DNA of 64,000 nt from Faecalicatena absiana (GTDB lineage Bacteria; Bacillota; Bacilli; Lactobacillales; Lactobacillaceae): positions 124,001-188,000 of the forward strand of contig JAEDAG010000002.1 of the NCBI GenBank assembly GCA_017309015.1, in the 5' to 3' direction. Under the pieces are notes generated by a model. That model was not told the DNA's origin, made no database searches, and saw nothing but the letters and a program-made list of their open reading frames with translations. Both the position numbers and the translations under genes were made by a program. Numbering within the stretch: the stretch's first letter is position 1; the number at the start of each line of letters is the position of its first letter. Shown here piece by piece: positions 1-11,831 of this stretch.

Positions 1-80
1 GATTTGCCGTGGTCGACGTGGGCCACGATCGAAAAGTTGCGGATGTGCTGCTGATAATCTTTGAGTTTTGCTAAATCCAT
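1..80 (-). CDS. lepA: Elongation factor 4 (LepA), N-terminal fragment
   Basis: The first 26 or so codons of a GTPase run off the left edge. They read [12 protein letters not shown] followed by [15 protein letters not shown], which is the conserved start of LepA/EF4 including the P-loop (AHVDHGKS). EF4 acts on the ribosome as a back-translocase-like factor. The start is the ATG at 80. LepA next to dnaJ is a common arrangement in Firmicutes. Only the beginning of the gene is visible, so nothing can be said about the rest. Confidence 0.88.
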   Translation of the reverse strand, partial: MDLAKLKDYQQHIRNFSIVAHVDHGK

Positions 81-113
81 GTGTTTTCTCGCATCCTTAT
101 CTAATACCTAACT

Positions 114-142
114 ATTATAACTGAATTTGCCGGCCTTGTCCC
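114..142 (-). promoter_or_regulatory. Putative lepA promoter
   Basis: On the minus strand a GGGACA (137-142) lies 17 bases before a perfect TATAAT (114-119), about 34 bases upstream of the lepA ATG. The -35 is weak; the -10 is perfect. It follows the dnaJ terminator, so lepA probably has its own transcript. Confidence 0.5.
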
Positions 143-160
143 CTATTAGTCCTGACCGCG

Positions 161-195
161 AAAAAAGCCCGGCTTTGTTGCCAAAGCCAGGCTTA
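161..195 (-). terminator. Intrinsic terminator after dnaJ
   Basis: The minus strand reads an AAGCC(T)GGCTTTG arm, a GCAA loop and a CAAAGCCGGGCTT arm followed by a T run. It ends the hrcA-grpE-dnaK-dnaJ operon. Confidence 0.85.
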
Positions 196-213
196 ATCAA
201 TCTATTCGCTTGT

Positions 214-1356
214 TTAGCTGAGCTTGTCCTTCAAACGCTCAAAGAAGCCCTTTTCCTGCGGAGCGATTGAGCCGCCGGAGGCCTTGACGAATTCAAGCAA
301 AGCCTTGCGCTGCGCTTCGTTGATGTTCTTAGGGATCACGATCTCCACCGTGGTGATCTGGTCGCCAGGCTCGCCCCCGCGCAGGTTTGGAACGCCCTTC
401 TGCTTCAAGGTGAACTTCTGGTTTGGCTGAGTCCCGGCTGGGATCTTCAGCTTGGCATCCCCGTAAACCGTCTTGATGTTGATCTCATCGCCCAAGGTAG
501 CTTGGGCAAAAGAGATCGGCACGGTCGTGTAGATGGTCTGCCCGCGTCTGGTAAAGTCCTTGCTTGGACGAACCCGGAAGACGATATAAAGGTCCCCGTA
601 AGGGCCGCCGTTCTTCCCGGCTTCGCCTTGCCCGGCCAGGCGGATCTGCTGGCCGTCATCGATGCCGGCTGGCACCTTGACCTGCAGGGTCTGCTTCTTG
701 TCGACCGTCCCTGCCCCGTGGCAACTCTTGCATGGGTGCTGGATGATGAAGCCGCGGCCTGAGCACTTGTCACAGGTGGTTTGCCGCTGGATCATGCCCA
801 AGACGGATCTTTGGGTAATCGTCATCATCCCGCTGCCGCCGCACTTGTCACAGGTAATTGGGTGGGTGCCCTTTTCAGCACCGTTGCCGCCGCAAGTCTC
901 ACAAGTCGTGCTCCGGGTGTAGGTAATATCGGTCGTCTTGCCCTTGATCGCATCCATGAAGTCAATGGTCATGGTGTAGTCCAGGTCCTGACCACGCTGC
1001 GGCGCCGTCGGGTCGACTCTTTGCCGGCTGGCACCACCGCCGAAGAAGCTGTTGAAGATGTCGCCAAAATCATCGAAACCAGCGCCACCGAAGCCTTGGC
1101 CGCCAAAGCCTTGGCCACCGAAGCCCTGACCATTCATGCCTGCCTGGCCGAACTGGTCGTATTGCTGTCTCTTTTGCTGGTCATGCAAAACTTCATAAGC
1201 TTCGTTGACTTCCTTGTATTTTTCTTCCGCACCGGGTTCATGGTTTAAGTCTGGGTGATACTTCTTGGCCAGCTTGCGGTATGCCTTGCTGATCTCAGCA
1301 TCGCTGGCATCCCGGCTGACGCCCAAAATATCATAGTAATCCCGATTTGCTGCCAT
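214..1356 (-). CDS. dnaJ: Chaperone protein DnaJ (Hsp40)
   Basis: Co-chaperone that delivers unfolded clients to DnaK and stimulates its ATPase. The 380 residues show the full type I layout: J domain with the HPD motif near residue 35 (KYHPDLN), a Gly/Phe-rich linker with GFGGQ repeats at about 75-95, a zinc-binding domain with four CxxCxGxG-type repeats between about 150 and 215, and the C-terminal substrate domain. It is the last gene of the heat-shock operon, 81 bases after dnaK with a weak hairpin between them. Length is normal for lactobacilli. Confidence 0.96.
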   Translation of the reverse strand: MAANRDYYDILGVSRDASDAEISKAYRKLAKKYHPDLNHEPGAEEKYKEVNEAYEVLHDQQKRQQYDQFGQAGMNGQGFGGQGFGGQGFGGAGFDDFGDIFNSFFGGGASRQRVDPTAPQRGQDLDYTMTIDFMDAIKGKTTDITYTRSTTCETCGGNGAEKGTHPITCDKCGGSGMMTITQRSVLGMIQRQTTCDKCSGRGFIIQHPCKSCHGAGTVDKKQTLQVKVPAGIDDGQQIRLAGQGEAGKNGGPYGDLYIVFRVRPSKDFTRRGQTIYTTVPISFAQATLGDEINIKTVYGDAKLKIPAGTQPNQKFTLKQKGVPNLRGGEPGDQITTVEIVIPKNINEAQRKALLEFVKASGGSIAPQEKGFFERLKDKLS

Positions 1357-1387
1357 CTATCTTTACGCTCCTTCTTGTTAACAAAAG

Positions 1388-1416
1388 AAAAGAACTACTT
1401 CATGCAGTTCTTCTCC
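1388..1416 (-). terminator. Hairpin between dnaK and dnaJ
   Basis: AAGAACT (1390-1396) and AGTTCTT (1406-1412) form a stem, followed on the minus strand by TTCTTTTG. It could be a partial terminator or an RNA-processing site that lowers dnaJ relative to dnaK. Confidence 0.5.
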
Positions 1417-1437
1417 TTTTGTTCAATTATAGTCGCT

Positions 1438-3300
<1,863 letters not shown>

Positions 3301-3348
3301 TTAGATTGAATAATTTCGAATAAATTGTTTGATTGCTTGATTGCTGTC

Positions 3349-3945
3349 TTACTGAGCCACGACAACCATGGCTGGCCGCAGGGTCCGGTCCTTGTAGACG
3401 TAGCCCTTCTGCAGAACCTGCACGACGTGGTCTTTTTGATCATCATTCTCAGCTGGCACGCTTTGTACCGCCTGATGCAATGTCGGATCAAACTTCTCGC
3501 CTTCAGCCTTGATTTCTTCAATGCCGTTGTCCTTCAAGGCTCTGACCAGACCTTCCAGGGTCATTTCAATCCCCTTCTTGAGCTGGCCGGAAACTTCATC
3601 ATCGGCTTTGACTGCCAAGGCTCTTTCCAAGTTGTCCACGCTTGGTAGGATATCCTTGCCCAGGCGCTGGGACTCGTACTTGACCAGGTTGGCTCTTTCC
3701 TTGCTGTAGCGGCGCTGGGCATTCTGCTGCTCGGCCTCGCTTCTCAGGTACTTGTCTTCCAGCTCCTTGTTCTTGGCGGTCAGCTCTGCAAGCTGCTTTT
3801 GCAAGTCAGCCAGCTCGTCCTTCTTTGGATCTTGCTTGGCCGCTGGCTTGGTCTTCTCTGCCTTGGCGGCATGTTTCTTGTCTTGCTTTGTTTGCTTGTC
3901 TGCTTGAGTCAAGTCTTTCTCGCTTGGAAATTCTTCCTTACTCAC
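3349..3945 (-). CDS. grpE: Nucleotide exchange factor GrpE
   Basis: Promotes ADP release from DnaK and acts as a thermosensor. The 198 residues show a Lys/Glu-rich disordered N-terminus (about 1-45), a long coiled coil ([22 protein letters not shown] region) and the C-terminal beta-wing domain ending in [12 protein letters not shown], the usual GrpE C-terminal signature. It starts 11 bases after the hrcA stop, so it is cotranscribed with hrcA. Confidence 0.95.
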   Translation of the reverse strand: MSKEEFPSEKDLTQADKQTKQDKKHAAKAEKTKPAAKQDPKKDELADLQKQLAELTAKNKELEDKYLRSEAEQQNAQRRYSKERANLVKYESQRLGKDILPSVDNLERALAVKADDEVSGQLKKGIEMTLEGLVRALKDNGIEEIKAEGEKFDPTLHQAVQSVPAENDDQKDHVVQVLQKGYVYKDRTLRPAMVVVAQ

Positions 3946-3956
3946 GACAAACCTCC

Positions 3957-5015
3957 TTATTTAAATCTGCCATAGTAGTCCAGCAATTTTCTTGCCAATT
4001 CCTGCCTGAAGAATTCCATCAGGCCAATCATTTCTGAATATGGCATATTGCGGGGACCCAGTAGTGCGATCGTCCCATGGCCGTACTTGCCTACGCTGTA
4101 TTCAGCGGTAACCAGGCTGAAATTGCGGAGCAGGTCGCTGGGCAATTCAGTCCCGAGGCGGACGTGGACTGGATAGCGCTTGGAATCCCCGTTCTCGTCC
4201 TCATCCCCAATGTCGATTAGTTCGCCGACCAGACTGTCGGTGTTGATCAGCTGGTATAGGGACTTGATGTCGTCAATATCGCTCTTGTCGGTGTTGTTCA
4301 ACAGGTTCAGCTGGCCATCGACGTAAAGCTGCTCACTGGCAGCTTCCTTGATCACTGATTCCAAAAGCTCCAGGAATTCTGGCGCGTTCTTGCCCACGAT
4401 GTTGCTGCTGGACAAGGCTTGGAAAGTTTCTTTATTGATCTCGCCCAAGCTCTTGCCAACCAGCTGGTCGTTGATCAGCCGCACCGCCCGCTCGATCTCA
4501 TCGCCTGAGATGTGGCGCGGCAAGGTGTAGAGCTGGTTCTTGACCCCGCCGTCAGAGGTGACCAAGATGGCCATCACCTGCCGGGGCGCCAGGGGCACGA
4601 TCCGAAAGCCCGTGATCCTGACCCCTCTGGCCTCTGGCCCTTCCGCGAAGGCCGTGTAGTCGGTCAGATCAGACAGGATCTTGGCTGCTTCCTTGACGAT
4701 CTCGTCAACTTGGTTGAACGGCTGGTCAAACTGGGAGCCGATCTGGGTATAGACGGCTTCCGGCAGCCGGAGGGGCTGAACCAGGTTGTCCAAGTAGTAT
4801 CGATAGCCTTCTGTTGAAGGAATCCGGCCGCTGGAAGAGTGGGTCTTCTCGATCAGCCCCGCCTCTTCCAAGACCGCCATTTCATTGCGGATAGTCGCAC
4901 TGGATACTTTGATCGGCAATTGATTCATGACCGTCTTTGACCCCACAGGCTCGTGGGTCTTGGTAAAGTCCTGAATGATTGTCTTTAGTATAAGTTCTTG
5001 ACGTTCGGTCAACAT
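3957..5015 (-). CDS. hrcA: Heat-inducible transcription repressor HrcA
   Basis: Represses the operon by binding the CIRCE element just upstream; GroE-type chaperone availability modulates HrcA in related bacteria. The 352 residues start with an N-terminal winged helix ([17 protein letters not shown]..., with [18 protein letters not shown] as recognition region) followed by the GAF-like domain. I take the ATG at 5015. A longer frame opening at 5039 would start inside the CIRCE element and downstream of the predicted transcription start, so it is not used. Confidence 0.94.
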   Translation of the reverse strand: MLTERQELILKTIIQDFTKTHEPVGSKTVMNQLPIKVSSATIRNEMAVLEEAGLIEKTHSSSGRIPSTEGYRYYLDNLVQPLRLPEAVYTQIGSQFDQPFNQVDEIVKEAAKILSDLTDYTAFAEGPEARGVRITGFRIVPLAPRQVMAILVTSDGGVKNQLYTLPRHISGDEIERAVRLINDQLVGKSLGEINKETFQALSSSNIVGKNAPEFLELLESVIKEAASEQLYVDGQLNLLNNTDKSDIDDIKSLYQLINTDSLVGELIDIGDEDENGDSKRYPVHVRLGTELPSDLLRNFSLVTAEYSVGKYGHGTIALLGPRNMPYSEMIGLMEFFRQELARKLLDYYGRFK

Positions 5016-5032
5016 AATTATCGCCCTCACAT

Positions 5033-5059
5033 TTAGCACTCACATCTTCCAGGTGCTAA
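5033..5059 (-). promoter_or_regulatory. CIRCE operator
   Basis: TTAGCACTC (5033-5041), nine bases, then AGGTGCTAA (5051-5059). The consensus is TTAGCACTC-N9-GAGTGCTAA, so one arm is perfect and the other has two mismatches. It lies directly after the predicted transcription start of hrcA. Confidence 0.9.
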
Positions 5060-5067
5060 CATGGTAT

Positions 5068-5096
5068 AGATTAACAAGAAATTAGCAGTTAGTCAA
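5068..5096 (-). promoter_or_regulatory. hrcA operon promoter
   Basis: TTGACT (5091-5096) and TAATCT (5068-5073) are separated by 17 bases on the minus strand. The start point would fall next to CIRCE, as expected for HrcA repression. Confidence 0.75.
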
Positions 5097-5120
5097 GCTG
5101 AATGCTAATTTTTTTCGAAG

Positions 5121-5151
5121 AAAAAAGAGCCAAGCAATATTGGCTCTTTTT
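5121..5151 (-). terminator. Terminator after ribF
   Basis: AAAAGAGCCAA and TTGGCTCTTTT form an 11-bp stem. The minus-strand 3' arm is followed by a T run, so it terminates ribF transcription before hrcA. Confidence 0.88.
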
Positions 5152-5172
5152 ATCTTATTTTGCATAGCATTC

Positions 5173-6111
5173 CTATTCGACCGTTTGGTCAAAATAAGCT
5201 TCCGCGTTAATGCGATCCTGCTTAAGCTGAGCGACCAGGCCGTCAAGGCTGGCAAATTTCAGCTCATTCCTGAGATACTTGTACCAGGCAATCGTGATGG
5301 TCTCCCCGTAGATATCCTGGTCAAAGTCAAAAAGATTGGACTCAATGTAGATCTGCTTTTCATCGTTGAACATGACATTGTAGCCCACGCTGGTCATTGA
5401 CTCATACCACCGGTCCTTGACCCGAGTCATAGTCGCGTACACGCCAATCTTTGGCAGCACCTTGGGCCAGTCCATGGACAGATTAGCCGTTGGATAGCCC
5501 AGCTTGTGGCCATTGCGGAAGCCATGAACGACTTTGCCGCTGGTCGTGTACGGGTGGCCTAAAAGCTCCGTGGCCAAAGTCAGGTCACCCTTTTTGATGG
5601 CCTCCCTGATCTCGGTTGAGCCGATCTTCTGTCCTTCAAAAATCTGCTTGGGCAAGACCTTGATCGCAAAGCGGCCCTTGGCAAACTTTGGCAGATTGGT
5701 CATATTGGCCACGTCTTTTGATCCATAGGTATAGTCAAAGCCGGCGACGACCGTGTCTGCCTGCAGCTTCATGATGATCCGGTCCACAAAATCCTGCGGG
5801 GCCAGCTGGCTGAATTGCTTGGTAAACTGCATGATCACCAGGTAATCCACGCCAATCTTTTCCATTTCATAGACCTTCTCATCCGGTGAGTTCAAGTAGG
5901 CAAAATTCTTTACGCCCGCGTAGACTTCTTTCGGGTGGCGGTCAAAGGTCAAGACCATCAACGGCAGGCCCTTTTGGTCAGCTTCTGAGCGCGCTTCGGC
6001 GATCAGGCGCTGGTGACCAATGTGCACCCCGTCGAAAAAGCCCAAGGCCAGAACGACTGGTCCATCCGTCAGCGGCTGGTCGATCGGACAGCTGATGTTA
6101 ATTGTTTTCAA
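5173..6111 (-). CDS. ribF: Bifunctional riboflavin kinase / FAD synthetase
   Basis: Makes FMN from riboflavin and then FAD. The 312 residues hold an N-terminal nucleotidyltransferase domain (ALGFFDGVHIGHQRLI near residue 22, and the ISSTEIR-like GSTEIREAI near 165) and a C-terminal flavokinase domain with the GYPTANL motif near residue 206. It lies 14 bases after truB, a conserved pairing in Firmicutes, and is followed by a terminator. Confidence 0.95.
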   Translation of the reverse strand: MKTINISCPIDQPLTDGPVVLALGFFDGVHIGHQRLIAEARSEADQKGLPLMVLTFDRHPKEVYAGVKNFAYLNSPDEKVYEMEKIGVDYLVIMQFTKQFSQLAPQDFVDRIIMKLQADTVVAGFDYTYGSKDVANMTNLPKFAKGRFAIKVLPKQIFEGQKIGSTEIREAIKKGDLTLATELLGHPYTTSGKVVHGFRNGHKLGYPTANLSMDWPKVLPKIGVYATMTRVKDRWYESMTSVGYNVMFNDEKQIYIESNLFDFDQDIYGETITIAWYKYLRNELKFASLDGLVAQLKQDRINAEAYFDQTVE

Positions 6112-6125
6112 ACTAAATTCCTCAA

Positions 6126-7022
6126 TTACTCATTACTTAGCAGCATCAAATCCGGACAGTAGGTCGCGCCACCTTTTGCCCGGTAAATCGCTTTAACTCT
6201 ATTATTGTACCGCAAAGCGACCTTGTCTGCATCAGCCTTGAGCTTGATCCAGGCCCCATTTTGCACTTGCTTCCAGCTTTGTTCGTCCAGATCTACCGTT
6301 TGGTAGTCCTTGAAAAAAGCATCGATTGGCTGCAGATACTGATCAATCTGTTCCAGATGCTTTTCCAGTTCATCCAAAGTCACGGCCTGCTGCAGATCAA
6401 AACCGGAGCTGGCCGTCCGCCGCAAGCGGGTCATGACCGCTGGGACGCCCATTTTTTCGCCCAGATCATTGACCAGGCTTCTGACATAGGTTCCCTTAGA
6501 GCAGGCAACCTTAAATGCAAAGCATTCTCTTGCCTGCACTTCATCCCACTTGGGCTTTCCCACCAGCTCGTAGCTGGCCACGTGCACCGCACGGGCGGGC
6601 CGCTCAACCGGAATCCCGGCTCTGGCGTACTCATAGAGGCGCTTGCCATTGACTTTGACGGCTGAATAGATTGGGGGCAACTGGCTGATGTCACCCGTAA
6701 GCTGCTTCATTCCTGCCTGAATTTCCGCGCTGGTAAAGGGCCGGGCCAGCCTGGCCGTCTTGGTGACGGTCCCGTCCAAATCGTAAGAGTCGGTCGCTTC
6801 CCCAAACATTCCCTCGCCCTCATAGGCTTTTGGCCGCTCATGCATCAATTCGATCAGCTTGGTTGCCTGGCCGACGGCAATTGGCAAAACGCCAGTCACG
6901 CTGGGATCCAGGGTGCCGGCATGGCCAATCTTTCTGGTGTGCAGGATTTTGCGCAGCTTATAGACCACGTCCCCGCTGGTCATGCCCGCGTCCTTGTCGA
7001 TTACAATGATTCCGTTATACAT
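6126..7022 (-). CDS. truB: tRNA pseudouridine(55) synthase TruB
   Basis: Makes pseudouridine 55 in the T loop of tRNAs. The catalytic motif [15 protein letters not shown], with the nucleophilic Asp, lies near residue 40. Two starts are possible. I use the ATG at 7022 ([17 protein letters not shown] six bases upstream), which fits the Firmicutes family start. An in-frame ATG at 7052 has a good GGAG and would add ten basic residues resembling the E. coli TruB N-terminus. Product 298 residues (308 with the longer start). It sits just after a strong terminator that follows rbfA. Confidence 0.94.
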   Translation of the reverse strand: MYNGIIVIDKDAGMTSGDVVYKLRKILHTRKIGHAGTLDPSVTGVLPIAVGQATKLIELMHERPKAYEGEGMFGEATDSYDLDGTVTKTARLARPFTSAEIQAGMKQLTGDISQLPPIYSAVKVNGKRLYEYARAGIPVERPARAVHVASYELVGKPKWDEVQARECFAFKVACSKGTYVRSLVNDLGEKMGVPAVMTRLRRTASSGFDLQQAVTLDELEKHLEQIDQYLQPIDAFFKDYQTVDLDEQSWKQVQNGAWIKLKADADKVALRYNNRVKAIYRAKGGATYCPDLMLLSNE

Positions 7023-7063
7023 GTCTTGTCCTCGCCTCAATTTCCTGTTCATGTTTTCTCCAG

Positions 7064-7090
7064 CAAAAAAGCGCCCTGAGGCGCTTTGCT
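7064..7090 (-). terminator. Terminator between rbfA and truB
   Basis: AAAGCGCC-CTGA-GGCGCTTT with a six-T run on the minus strand. It ends 12-13 bases before the longer truB start, so truB-ribF depend on read-through or a promoter not recognised here. Confidence 0.88.
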
Positions 7091-7114
7091 GCTTATTTTC
7101 TTTAAATCCGACTT

Positions 7115-7471
7115 TTAGCGATCTTCCTCTTGCTTGTGCAAGTCAGCAATCAACTGGTCGATCTTGCTCCCGTAGATCGCGGACTGGTCCCGCTTGAAGA
7201 TCAATTCTGGAACCTTGTAGACCGTCAGCACTTGCCCGAGCAAGTGGCGCATGGTCCCCTTGGCCTTTTCCAAGCCAATTTCCGCGTCCTTCTGCTTTTC
7301 CGCATCATCGGTCAGCAGACTGTAGTAGACGGTCGCGTAAGAAAAGTCGTTGCTGCATTCAACGGCGGTAAAAGTTACCCCGCTGACGCGCGGATCACGA
7401 ATGTCGCGGCGGATGATCTTGGTCAGTTCACGCAGGATCTCGCCTTCGACGCGTCCTTTTCTATGCTTCAT
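7115..7471 (-). CDS. rbfA: Ribosome-binding factor A
   Basis: Assembly factor for the 30S subunit that helps mature the 5' end of 16S rRNA. The 118-residue product shows the KH-like RbfA fold: [20 protein letters not shown] at the start, RDPRV near residue 28 and the [12 protein letters not shown] segment near the end. Last gene of the rimP-nusA-rnpM-ylxQ-infB-rbfA operon; 11 bases separate it from infB, and a terminator follows. Confidence 0.95.
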   Translation of the reverse strand: MKHRKGRVEGEILRELTKIIRRDIRDPRVSGVTFTAVECSNDFSYATVYYSLLTDDAEKQKDAEIGLEKAKGTMRHLLGQVLTVYKVPELIFKRDQSAIYGSKIDQLIADLHKQEEDR

Positions 7472-7482
7472 TGCAACCTCCG

Positions 7483-9990
7483 TTAGCTAGGCTTAACTTC
7501 TTGCATCTCGTAGGCTTCAAGCTGGTCGCCGACCTTGATGTCGTTGAACTTCTCAATGGTCAAGCCACAGTCAAAGCCTGCCTTGACTTCCTTGACGTCA
7601 TCCTTGAAGCGGCGCAGGGATGCAACCTTGCCGTCGTACTTGACGACGCCATCGCGAATTACCCGGATGCCGGCATCTGAGTTGACATAGCCGTTGTCGA
7701 CAAAAGCACCGGCAATCGTCCCGATCTTGGAAACCTTCCAAGTCTCGCGGACAGTCAGGTTGCCGATTACCTTTTCTTCATAAGTTGGTTCCAGCATCCC
7801 TTGCATAGCGGCCTTAACGTCATCGATTGCCTTGTAGATGATGCTGTACAGGCGGATGTCGACCCCTTCTTGGGCAGCCTGGCTCTTGGCCATGGCCGTT
7901 GGCCGGACGTTGAACCCGATGATCAGGGCGTTTGAAGCGCTGGCCAGGGTAACGTCGCTTTCGTTGATGGCACCAACGCCAGAGTGGATGATGTTGACGC
8001 GGACGCCTTCAACGTCAATCTTTTGGAAGGATTGAGCCAAGGCTTCAGCGGAGCCTTGCACGTCAGCCTTCAAAACGATGTCGACTGACTTCATGCTTTC
8101 CCGCTTCATCGTGTCAAACAGGTTGTCCAGAGTGACGTGCTGCACGTTTTCACGCTGCTTTTGCAGAGCTTGTTGGGCACGGGCTTCACCAACCGCACGG
8201 GCCGTCTTTTCATCTTCAAAGACGACCAGCTTGTCGGCTGATTCCGGCACGTCGTTCAAGCCAGTGATTTCGACCGGCATGGCTGGCGTGGCCTTCTTGA
8301 CTTGGCGGCCCTTATCGTTGGTCATGGTCCGCACGCGACCGAAGGTGTCGCCGACAACGATTGGGTCACCGACGCGCAGGGTCCCTTGCTGGATCAAAAC
8401 GTCGGCAACTGGCCCCTTGCCCCGTGACAAACGGGCTTCAACTACCGTACCGATCGCCTTTTGCTTAGGATCAGCCTTCAGTTCCAGCATGTCGGCTTCC
8501 AGAATGATGTTTTCCAAAAGCTCATCAATGCCCAGGCCAGTCTTGGCTGAAATGTCAACGAAGATCGTGGAGCCGCCGTAAGCTTCTGGAATCAATTCGT
8601 AGTTCATCAGCTGCTCAGTGACGTGCTGCGGGTTGGCGCCTGGCTTGTCCATCTTGTTGATGGCCACGATGATTGGCACGCCCGCGCTCTTAGCGTGGTC
8701 GATGGCTTCAATGGTCTGTGGCATAACCCCGTCGTCAGCGGCAACGATCAAAACAACGATGTCCGTGATTTCAGCCCCGCGGGCACGCATGCTTGAGAAG
8801 GCCGCGTGGCCTGGCGTGTCCAGGAAAGTGATCAAACGGTCGTTGATGCGGACTTGGTAGGCACCAATGCTCTGCGTAATCCCGCCGGCTTCATGTTCTG
8901 AAACCCGGGTGTGGCGCAAGCGGTCCAGCAAGGTCGTCTTACCGTGGTCAACGTGACCCATGATGGTAACTACTGGCGGACGGACGGTTTGGTTCTTGGA
9001 TTCCTTGGAAGCTTCCATTTCCTGTTCAAAAATATTGTCGATGTCGGAAATGTCTTCGTGAACTTTTTCAACTGCTTCAATGCCGTAGTCGGCTGCCAGC
9101 AGTTCGATCGTGTCCTTGTCCAGGGACTGGTTTTGGTTGGTCATGATCCCCAGCATGAAGAGTTTCTTCACGATTTCCGCTGGCTCGCGGTGGAGGATCT
9201 TGCCCAGGTCTTGGGCATTCATGCCAACTTCATATTCAAAGCTTTCTGGCAATGGCCGTTCCTTTCTTTGGGTAGGCTGCTTCTTCGGCTGCGCGCTTTG
9301 CTGATGCTTGTTGTTCTTCTTCTTGCGGCGCTCGGCCCGGTCTGAATGGCTGTGATCTGGCTGGAAGCCGGCATTTTGGCCCTTGCGGCCTGGCTTGCCG
9401 CCTCGGCGGCGGTTGTCCTTGCTTGGCTCTGGCGCAGCCATTGGCGCTGCGGAAAAGTCTGGTCTTTGGCTGCCGCTGCTTGGCCGCTTGCTTGGGCGGC
9501 TGGCATGTCTGCGTTCGCCGTTGCCGCGGGAGCGGTTTTCAGAAGGAGTCTCATTTTGCTTCATGCGGGCTGGAGACGGCTTAAGGATCTTCGGGCCTCT
9601 AACCTTTGAGCTGGATGCTGATGCTGAAGCAGCTGCCGGCTCGCTCTCAGCCTTCTTGGCTGCTGGAGCTTCTTGAGCTGGCTTGTTCAAGTTCTTTTGG
9701 TATTCTTTGCGCGCTGCTTGGCTTTGTTCATTCAAATGAACTTCTTCAACGCGCTGCTTTTGCTTCAAATTCTTGAGCAGGTCGCGGGCTGCCGGGCGGC
9801 GGCTGCTATTGCCTTGACCGCCGTTTGACCGGTTGCCGCGGCGCTTGCCTGGCTTCTTATTTGCCGGCTTCTTTTCACCCTTGCGGATCGCGTGAACGGA
9901 AATCTTCAGCTTGCCTGGCTTGCCCTTCTTTTCATCCTTGCTGTCCATGCCCAATTCTTTTGAAGATTCATTAACTTGTTTTTTGGTCAT
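7483..9990 (-). CDS. infB: Translation initiation factor IF-2
   Basis: GTPase that places fMet-tRNA on the 30S subunit. The 835 residues have a long basic, Ala/Gln/Lys-rich disordered N-terminus (about 1-260), an IF2-N domain, and the G domain with [17 protein letters not shown] and NKMD. Domains II-IV end in [20 protein letters not shown] use the ATG at 9990 (MTKKQVN) because AAGGAG lies nine bases upstream. A frame opening at 10035 would overlap ylxQ by 41 bases and has no ribosome binding site. Confidence 0.96.
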   Translation of the reverse strand: MTKKQVNESSKELGMDSKDEKKGKPGKLKISVHAIRKGEKKPANKKPGKRRGNRSNGGQGNSSRRPAARDLLKNLKQKQRVEEVHLNEQSQAARKEYQKNLNKPAQEAPAAKKAESEPAAASASASSSKVRGPKILKPSPARMKQNETPSENRSRGNGERRHASRPSKRPSSGSQRPDFSAAPMAAPEPSKDNRRRGGKPGRKGQNAGFQPDHSHSDRAERRKKKNNKHQQSAQPKKQPTQRKERPLPESFEYEVGMNAQDLGKILHREPAEIVKKLFMLGIMTNQNQSLDKDTIELLAADYGIEAVEKVHEDISDIDNIFEQEMEASKESKNQTVRPPVVTIMGHVDHGKTTLLDRLRHTRVSEHEAGGITQSIGAYQVRINDRLITFLDTPGHAAFSSMRARGAEITDIVVLIVAADDGVMPQTIEAIDHAKSAGVPIIVAINKMDKPGANPQHVTEQLMNYELIPEAYGGSTIFVDISAKTGLGIDELLENIILEADMLELKADPKQKAIGTVVEARLSRGKGPVADVLIQQGTLRVGDPIVVGDTFGRVRTMTNDKGRQVKKATPAMPVEITGLNDVPESADKLVVFEDEKTARAVGEARAQQALQKQRENVQHVTLDNLFDTMKRESMKSVDIVLKADVQGSAEALAQSFQKIDVEGVRVNIIHSGVGAINESDVTLASASNALIIGFNVRPTAMAKSQAAQEGVDIRLYSIIYKAIDDVKAAMQGMLEPTYEEKVIGNLTVRETWKVSKIGTIAGAFVDNGYVNSDAGIRVIRDGVVKYDGKVASLRRFKDDVKEVKAGFDCGLTIEKFNDIKVGDQLEAYEMQEVKPS

Positions 9991-9994
9991 CAGA

Positions 9995-10306
9995 TCACAC
10001 TCCTTCTTTAATCTTTGCTTGCAGGGCCTTGGCAAAGCCGGAGTCGGTCAATGCCAATACCTTGCGCTGTTTGCCAATAGCTTGGGAAAGCTCCTCTGAG
10101 CTGAAGGCAGCCACCAGCGGTACCGGATGCTGCTTCAGAGCGCTCCTCACTTCCTCTTGACCATTGTCTGCCAAGTCATTCGCGATGATTACGCATTTTG
10201 CCTTGCCCTTTTTGATGGCGCCAACGACGATCTCCGTCCCAGAGACCAGCTTGCGGGCTCTGGTGGCCAAGCCGAGCAGGTTTAATGCTTTTTGTCGATT
10301 GCTAAT
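9995..10306 (-). CDS. ylxQ: L7Ae-family RNA-binding protein YlxQ (non-ATG start)
   Basis: Small ribosomal protein L7Ae/L30e-fold protein of the nusA operon; members bind kink-turn RNA. No ATG, GTG or TTG opens the whole conserved domain. The family N-terminus ([16 protein letters not shown]) is encoded upstream of the first TTG (10270), and the frame is closed at 10315. The likely start is ATT at 10306, which overlaps the rnpM stop codon (TAATT), or the adjacent ATA. No Shine-Dalgarno sequence is near, suggesting termination-reinitiation coupling. About 103 residues. Visible core: [26 protein letters not shown]. Confidence 0.82.
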   Translation of the reverse strand: MSNRQKALNLLGLATRARKLVSGTEIVVGAIKKGKAKCVIIANDLADNGQEEVRSALKQHPVPLVAAFSSEELSQAIGKQRKVLALTDSGFAKALQAKIKEGV

Positions 10307-10605
10307 TATTTTTTATCACCAAATAATTCTTTTCTAGCCTTCTGGTGATCAACATAGGCAAAGAGTTCCTCGTAAAAATCATCCGCGATCTTTACCCCCA
10401 GGCTGCGGTCCAAGACCTTGGACTTCTTCGCGGCCTCAATCTTCTCTGGCTCCAAAGAAACGTATGCTCCCCGGCCAGCCTTCTTTCCCGTTGGATCAAC
10501 AGAAACGTTCTTGTCCTTGTCAACAACGATGCGGACCAGTTCTTTCTTGGGCTGCATCGTATCGGTCAACAAGTCTTTCCGCATTGGGATTTTTCTCTTC
10601 TTCAA
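10306..10605 (-). CDS. rnpM: RNase P modulator RnpM (YlxR)
   Basis: Small basic protein of the YlxR family, shown in Bacillus to modulate RNase P. The start is taken as TTG at 10605, giving MKKRKIPMRKDLLT, because AGGTGA lies a few bases upstream and this matches the family start. A GTG at 10614 is a weaker alternative. The family motif KKELVRIV and the GRGAYV segment are present; the Cys common after the R(K) position in many homologues is absent. 99 residues. It lies 12 bases after nusA. Confidence 0.88.
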   Translation of the reverse strand: MKKRKIPMRKDLLTDTMQPKKELVRIVVDKDKNVSVDPTGKKAGRGAYVSLEPEKIEAAKKSKVLDRSLGVKIADDFYEELFAYVDHQKARKELFGDKK

Positions 10606-10617
10606 AGAAATCACCTG

Positions 10618-11811
10618 TTATTCTTCATCTTCTGCTTCGTCGTCAGCTGCTTCAGCGTCATCCGCGTCTTCAACTTCAACGTCGCCGTCTGCGGCTTCAG
10701 ATTCAAAGCTTGCTGCTTCTGCGCTTTCGTCTGCTTCAGTGTCGTCTTCTTCATCGCTTTCGTCAACAAATTCGACTTCGGATTCTGGACGAATGTCAAT
10801 CTTAAAGCCAGTCAGGCGGGCAGCCAGACGGACGTTTTGCCCCTTCTTGCCGATAGCCAGTGAAAGCTGGTAGTCAGGCACAATGACAAAAGCCTTCTTT
10901 TCATCGTCTTCATCTTCAAATTGTACCGCAATAACTTCAGCAGGGTTCAAAGCATTGGCGATGTAGTCTGACGGATCTTCTTCGTATTGGACGATGTCGA
11001 TGTTTTCCCCGCCCAGTTCATTGACTACGTTCTGCACGCGCGTGCCGCGTGGGCCAACGCAGGTGCCGACTGGGTCAATGTTGGCGTCGTTGGACTTGAC
11101 GGCAATCTTGGTTCTTTCGCCAGCTTCCCGGGCGATGGACATGATTTCCACGGTCCCGTCATAGATTTCCGGCACTTCTTGCTCAAACAGGCGCTTGACG
11201 ACGTCTGGAGCAGTCCGTGACACGCGGATCTGGGCTCCCTTGCCGTCGGCACCGACCTTGGTTACCAATACGCGGACCTTGTCTTGCGGGTTGTAGTGCT
11301 CGCCTGGAATCGTGTCGCGCTTGATGTCCATCACGGCTTCAACGTTGCCGATCGTGACGTATACGAAACGGTTGTCGGTTCTTTCAACGGTCCCGGTAAC
11401 CAGTTCGTCTTCATATTGGGAGTATTCATTGACGATGTGGGCGTTTTCCGCTTCGCGCAGGCGCTGCATTACGACCTGCTTGGCGGTAGCGGCAGCGGTC
11501 CGGCCAAAGTTCTTTGGCGTAACCTCGAACTTGATGGTGTCGCCGACTTCGTAGGCCCGGTTGATGGCAGTCGCGTCTTCAAGCGAAACTTCCACGCGCG
11601 GGTCTTGCACTTCGTCAACGACCGTCTTGATGGACATGACCTTGAAGTCGCCCGTCCGGTCATTAAAATCAATCTCCACGTTTTCGGCTTGCCCGTAGTT
11701 CTTCTTGTAGGCGGCAGCCAAAGCAGCCTTCATGGCCTCAACGATCACATCTTTCTTGATGCCCTTGGTCTTTTCCAGGACATCAAAAGCTTCAAGCATT
11801 TCTTTTGACAT
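10618..11811 (-). CDS. nusA: Transcription termination/antitermination protein NusA
   Basis: Binds RNA polymerase and nascent RNA and controls pausing and termination. The 397 residues show the N-terminal RNAP-binding domain, an S1 domain (LVTGTVERTDNRFVYV near 137) and two KH domains (GTCVGPRGTRVQ and LAIGKKGQNVRLAARL). A very acidic Asp/Glu/Ala tail fills about the last 50 residues. It follows rimP after 20 bases. The leader of the operon contains a terminator that NusA itself might read. Confidence 0.96.
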   Translation of the reverse strand: MSKEMLEAFDVLEKTKGIKKDVIVEAMKAALAAAYKKNYGQAENVEIDFNDRTGDFKVMSIKTVVDEVQDPRVEVSLEDATAINRAYEVGDTIKFEVTPKNFGRTAAATAKQVVMQRLREAENAHIVNEYSQYEDELVTGTVERTDNRFVYVTIGNVEAVMDIKRDTIPGEHYNPQDKVRVLVTKVGADGKGAQIRVSRTAPDVVKRLFEQEVPEIYDGTVEIMSIAREAGERTKIAVKSNDANIDPVGTCVGPRGTRVQNVVNELGGENIDIVQYEEDPSDYIANALNPAEVIAVQFEDEDDEKKAFVIVPDYQLSLAIGKKGQNVRLAARLTGFKIDIRPESEVEFVDESDEEDDTEADESAEAASFESEAADGDVEVEDADDAEAADDEAEDEE

Positions 11812-11831
11812 AAGTTTTGGATCACTCTTTC

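Noticed and set aside
5016-5039. Longer HrcA start at 5039
   Set aside because: It would lie within CIRCE and before the ribosome binding region; the family start is MLTERQ.
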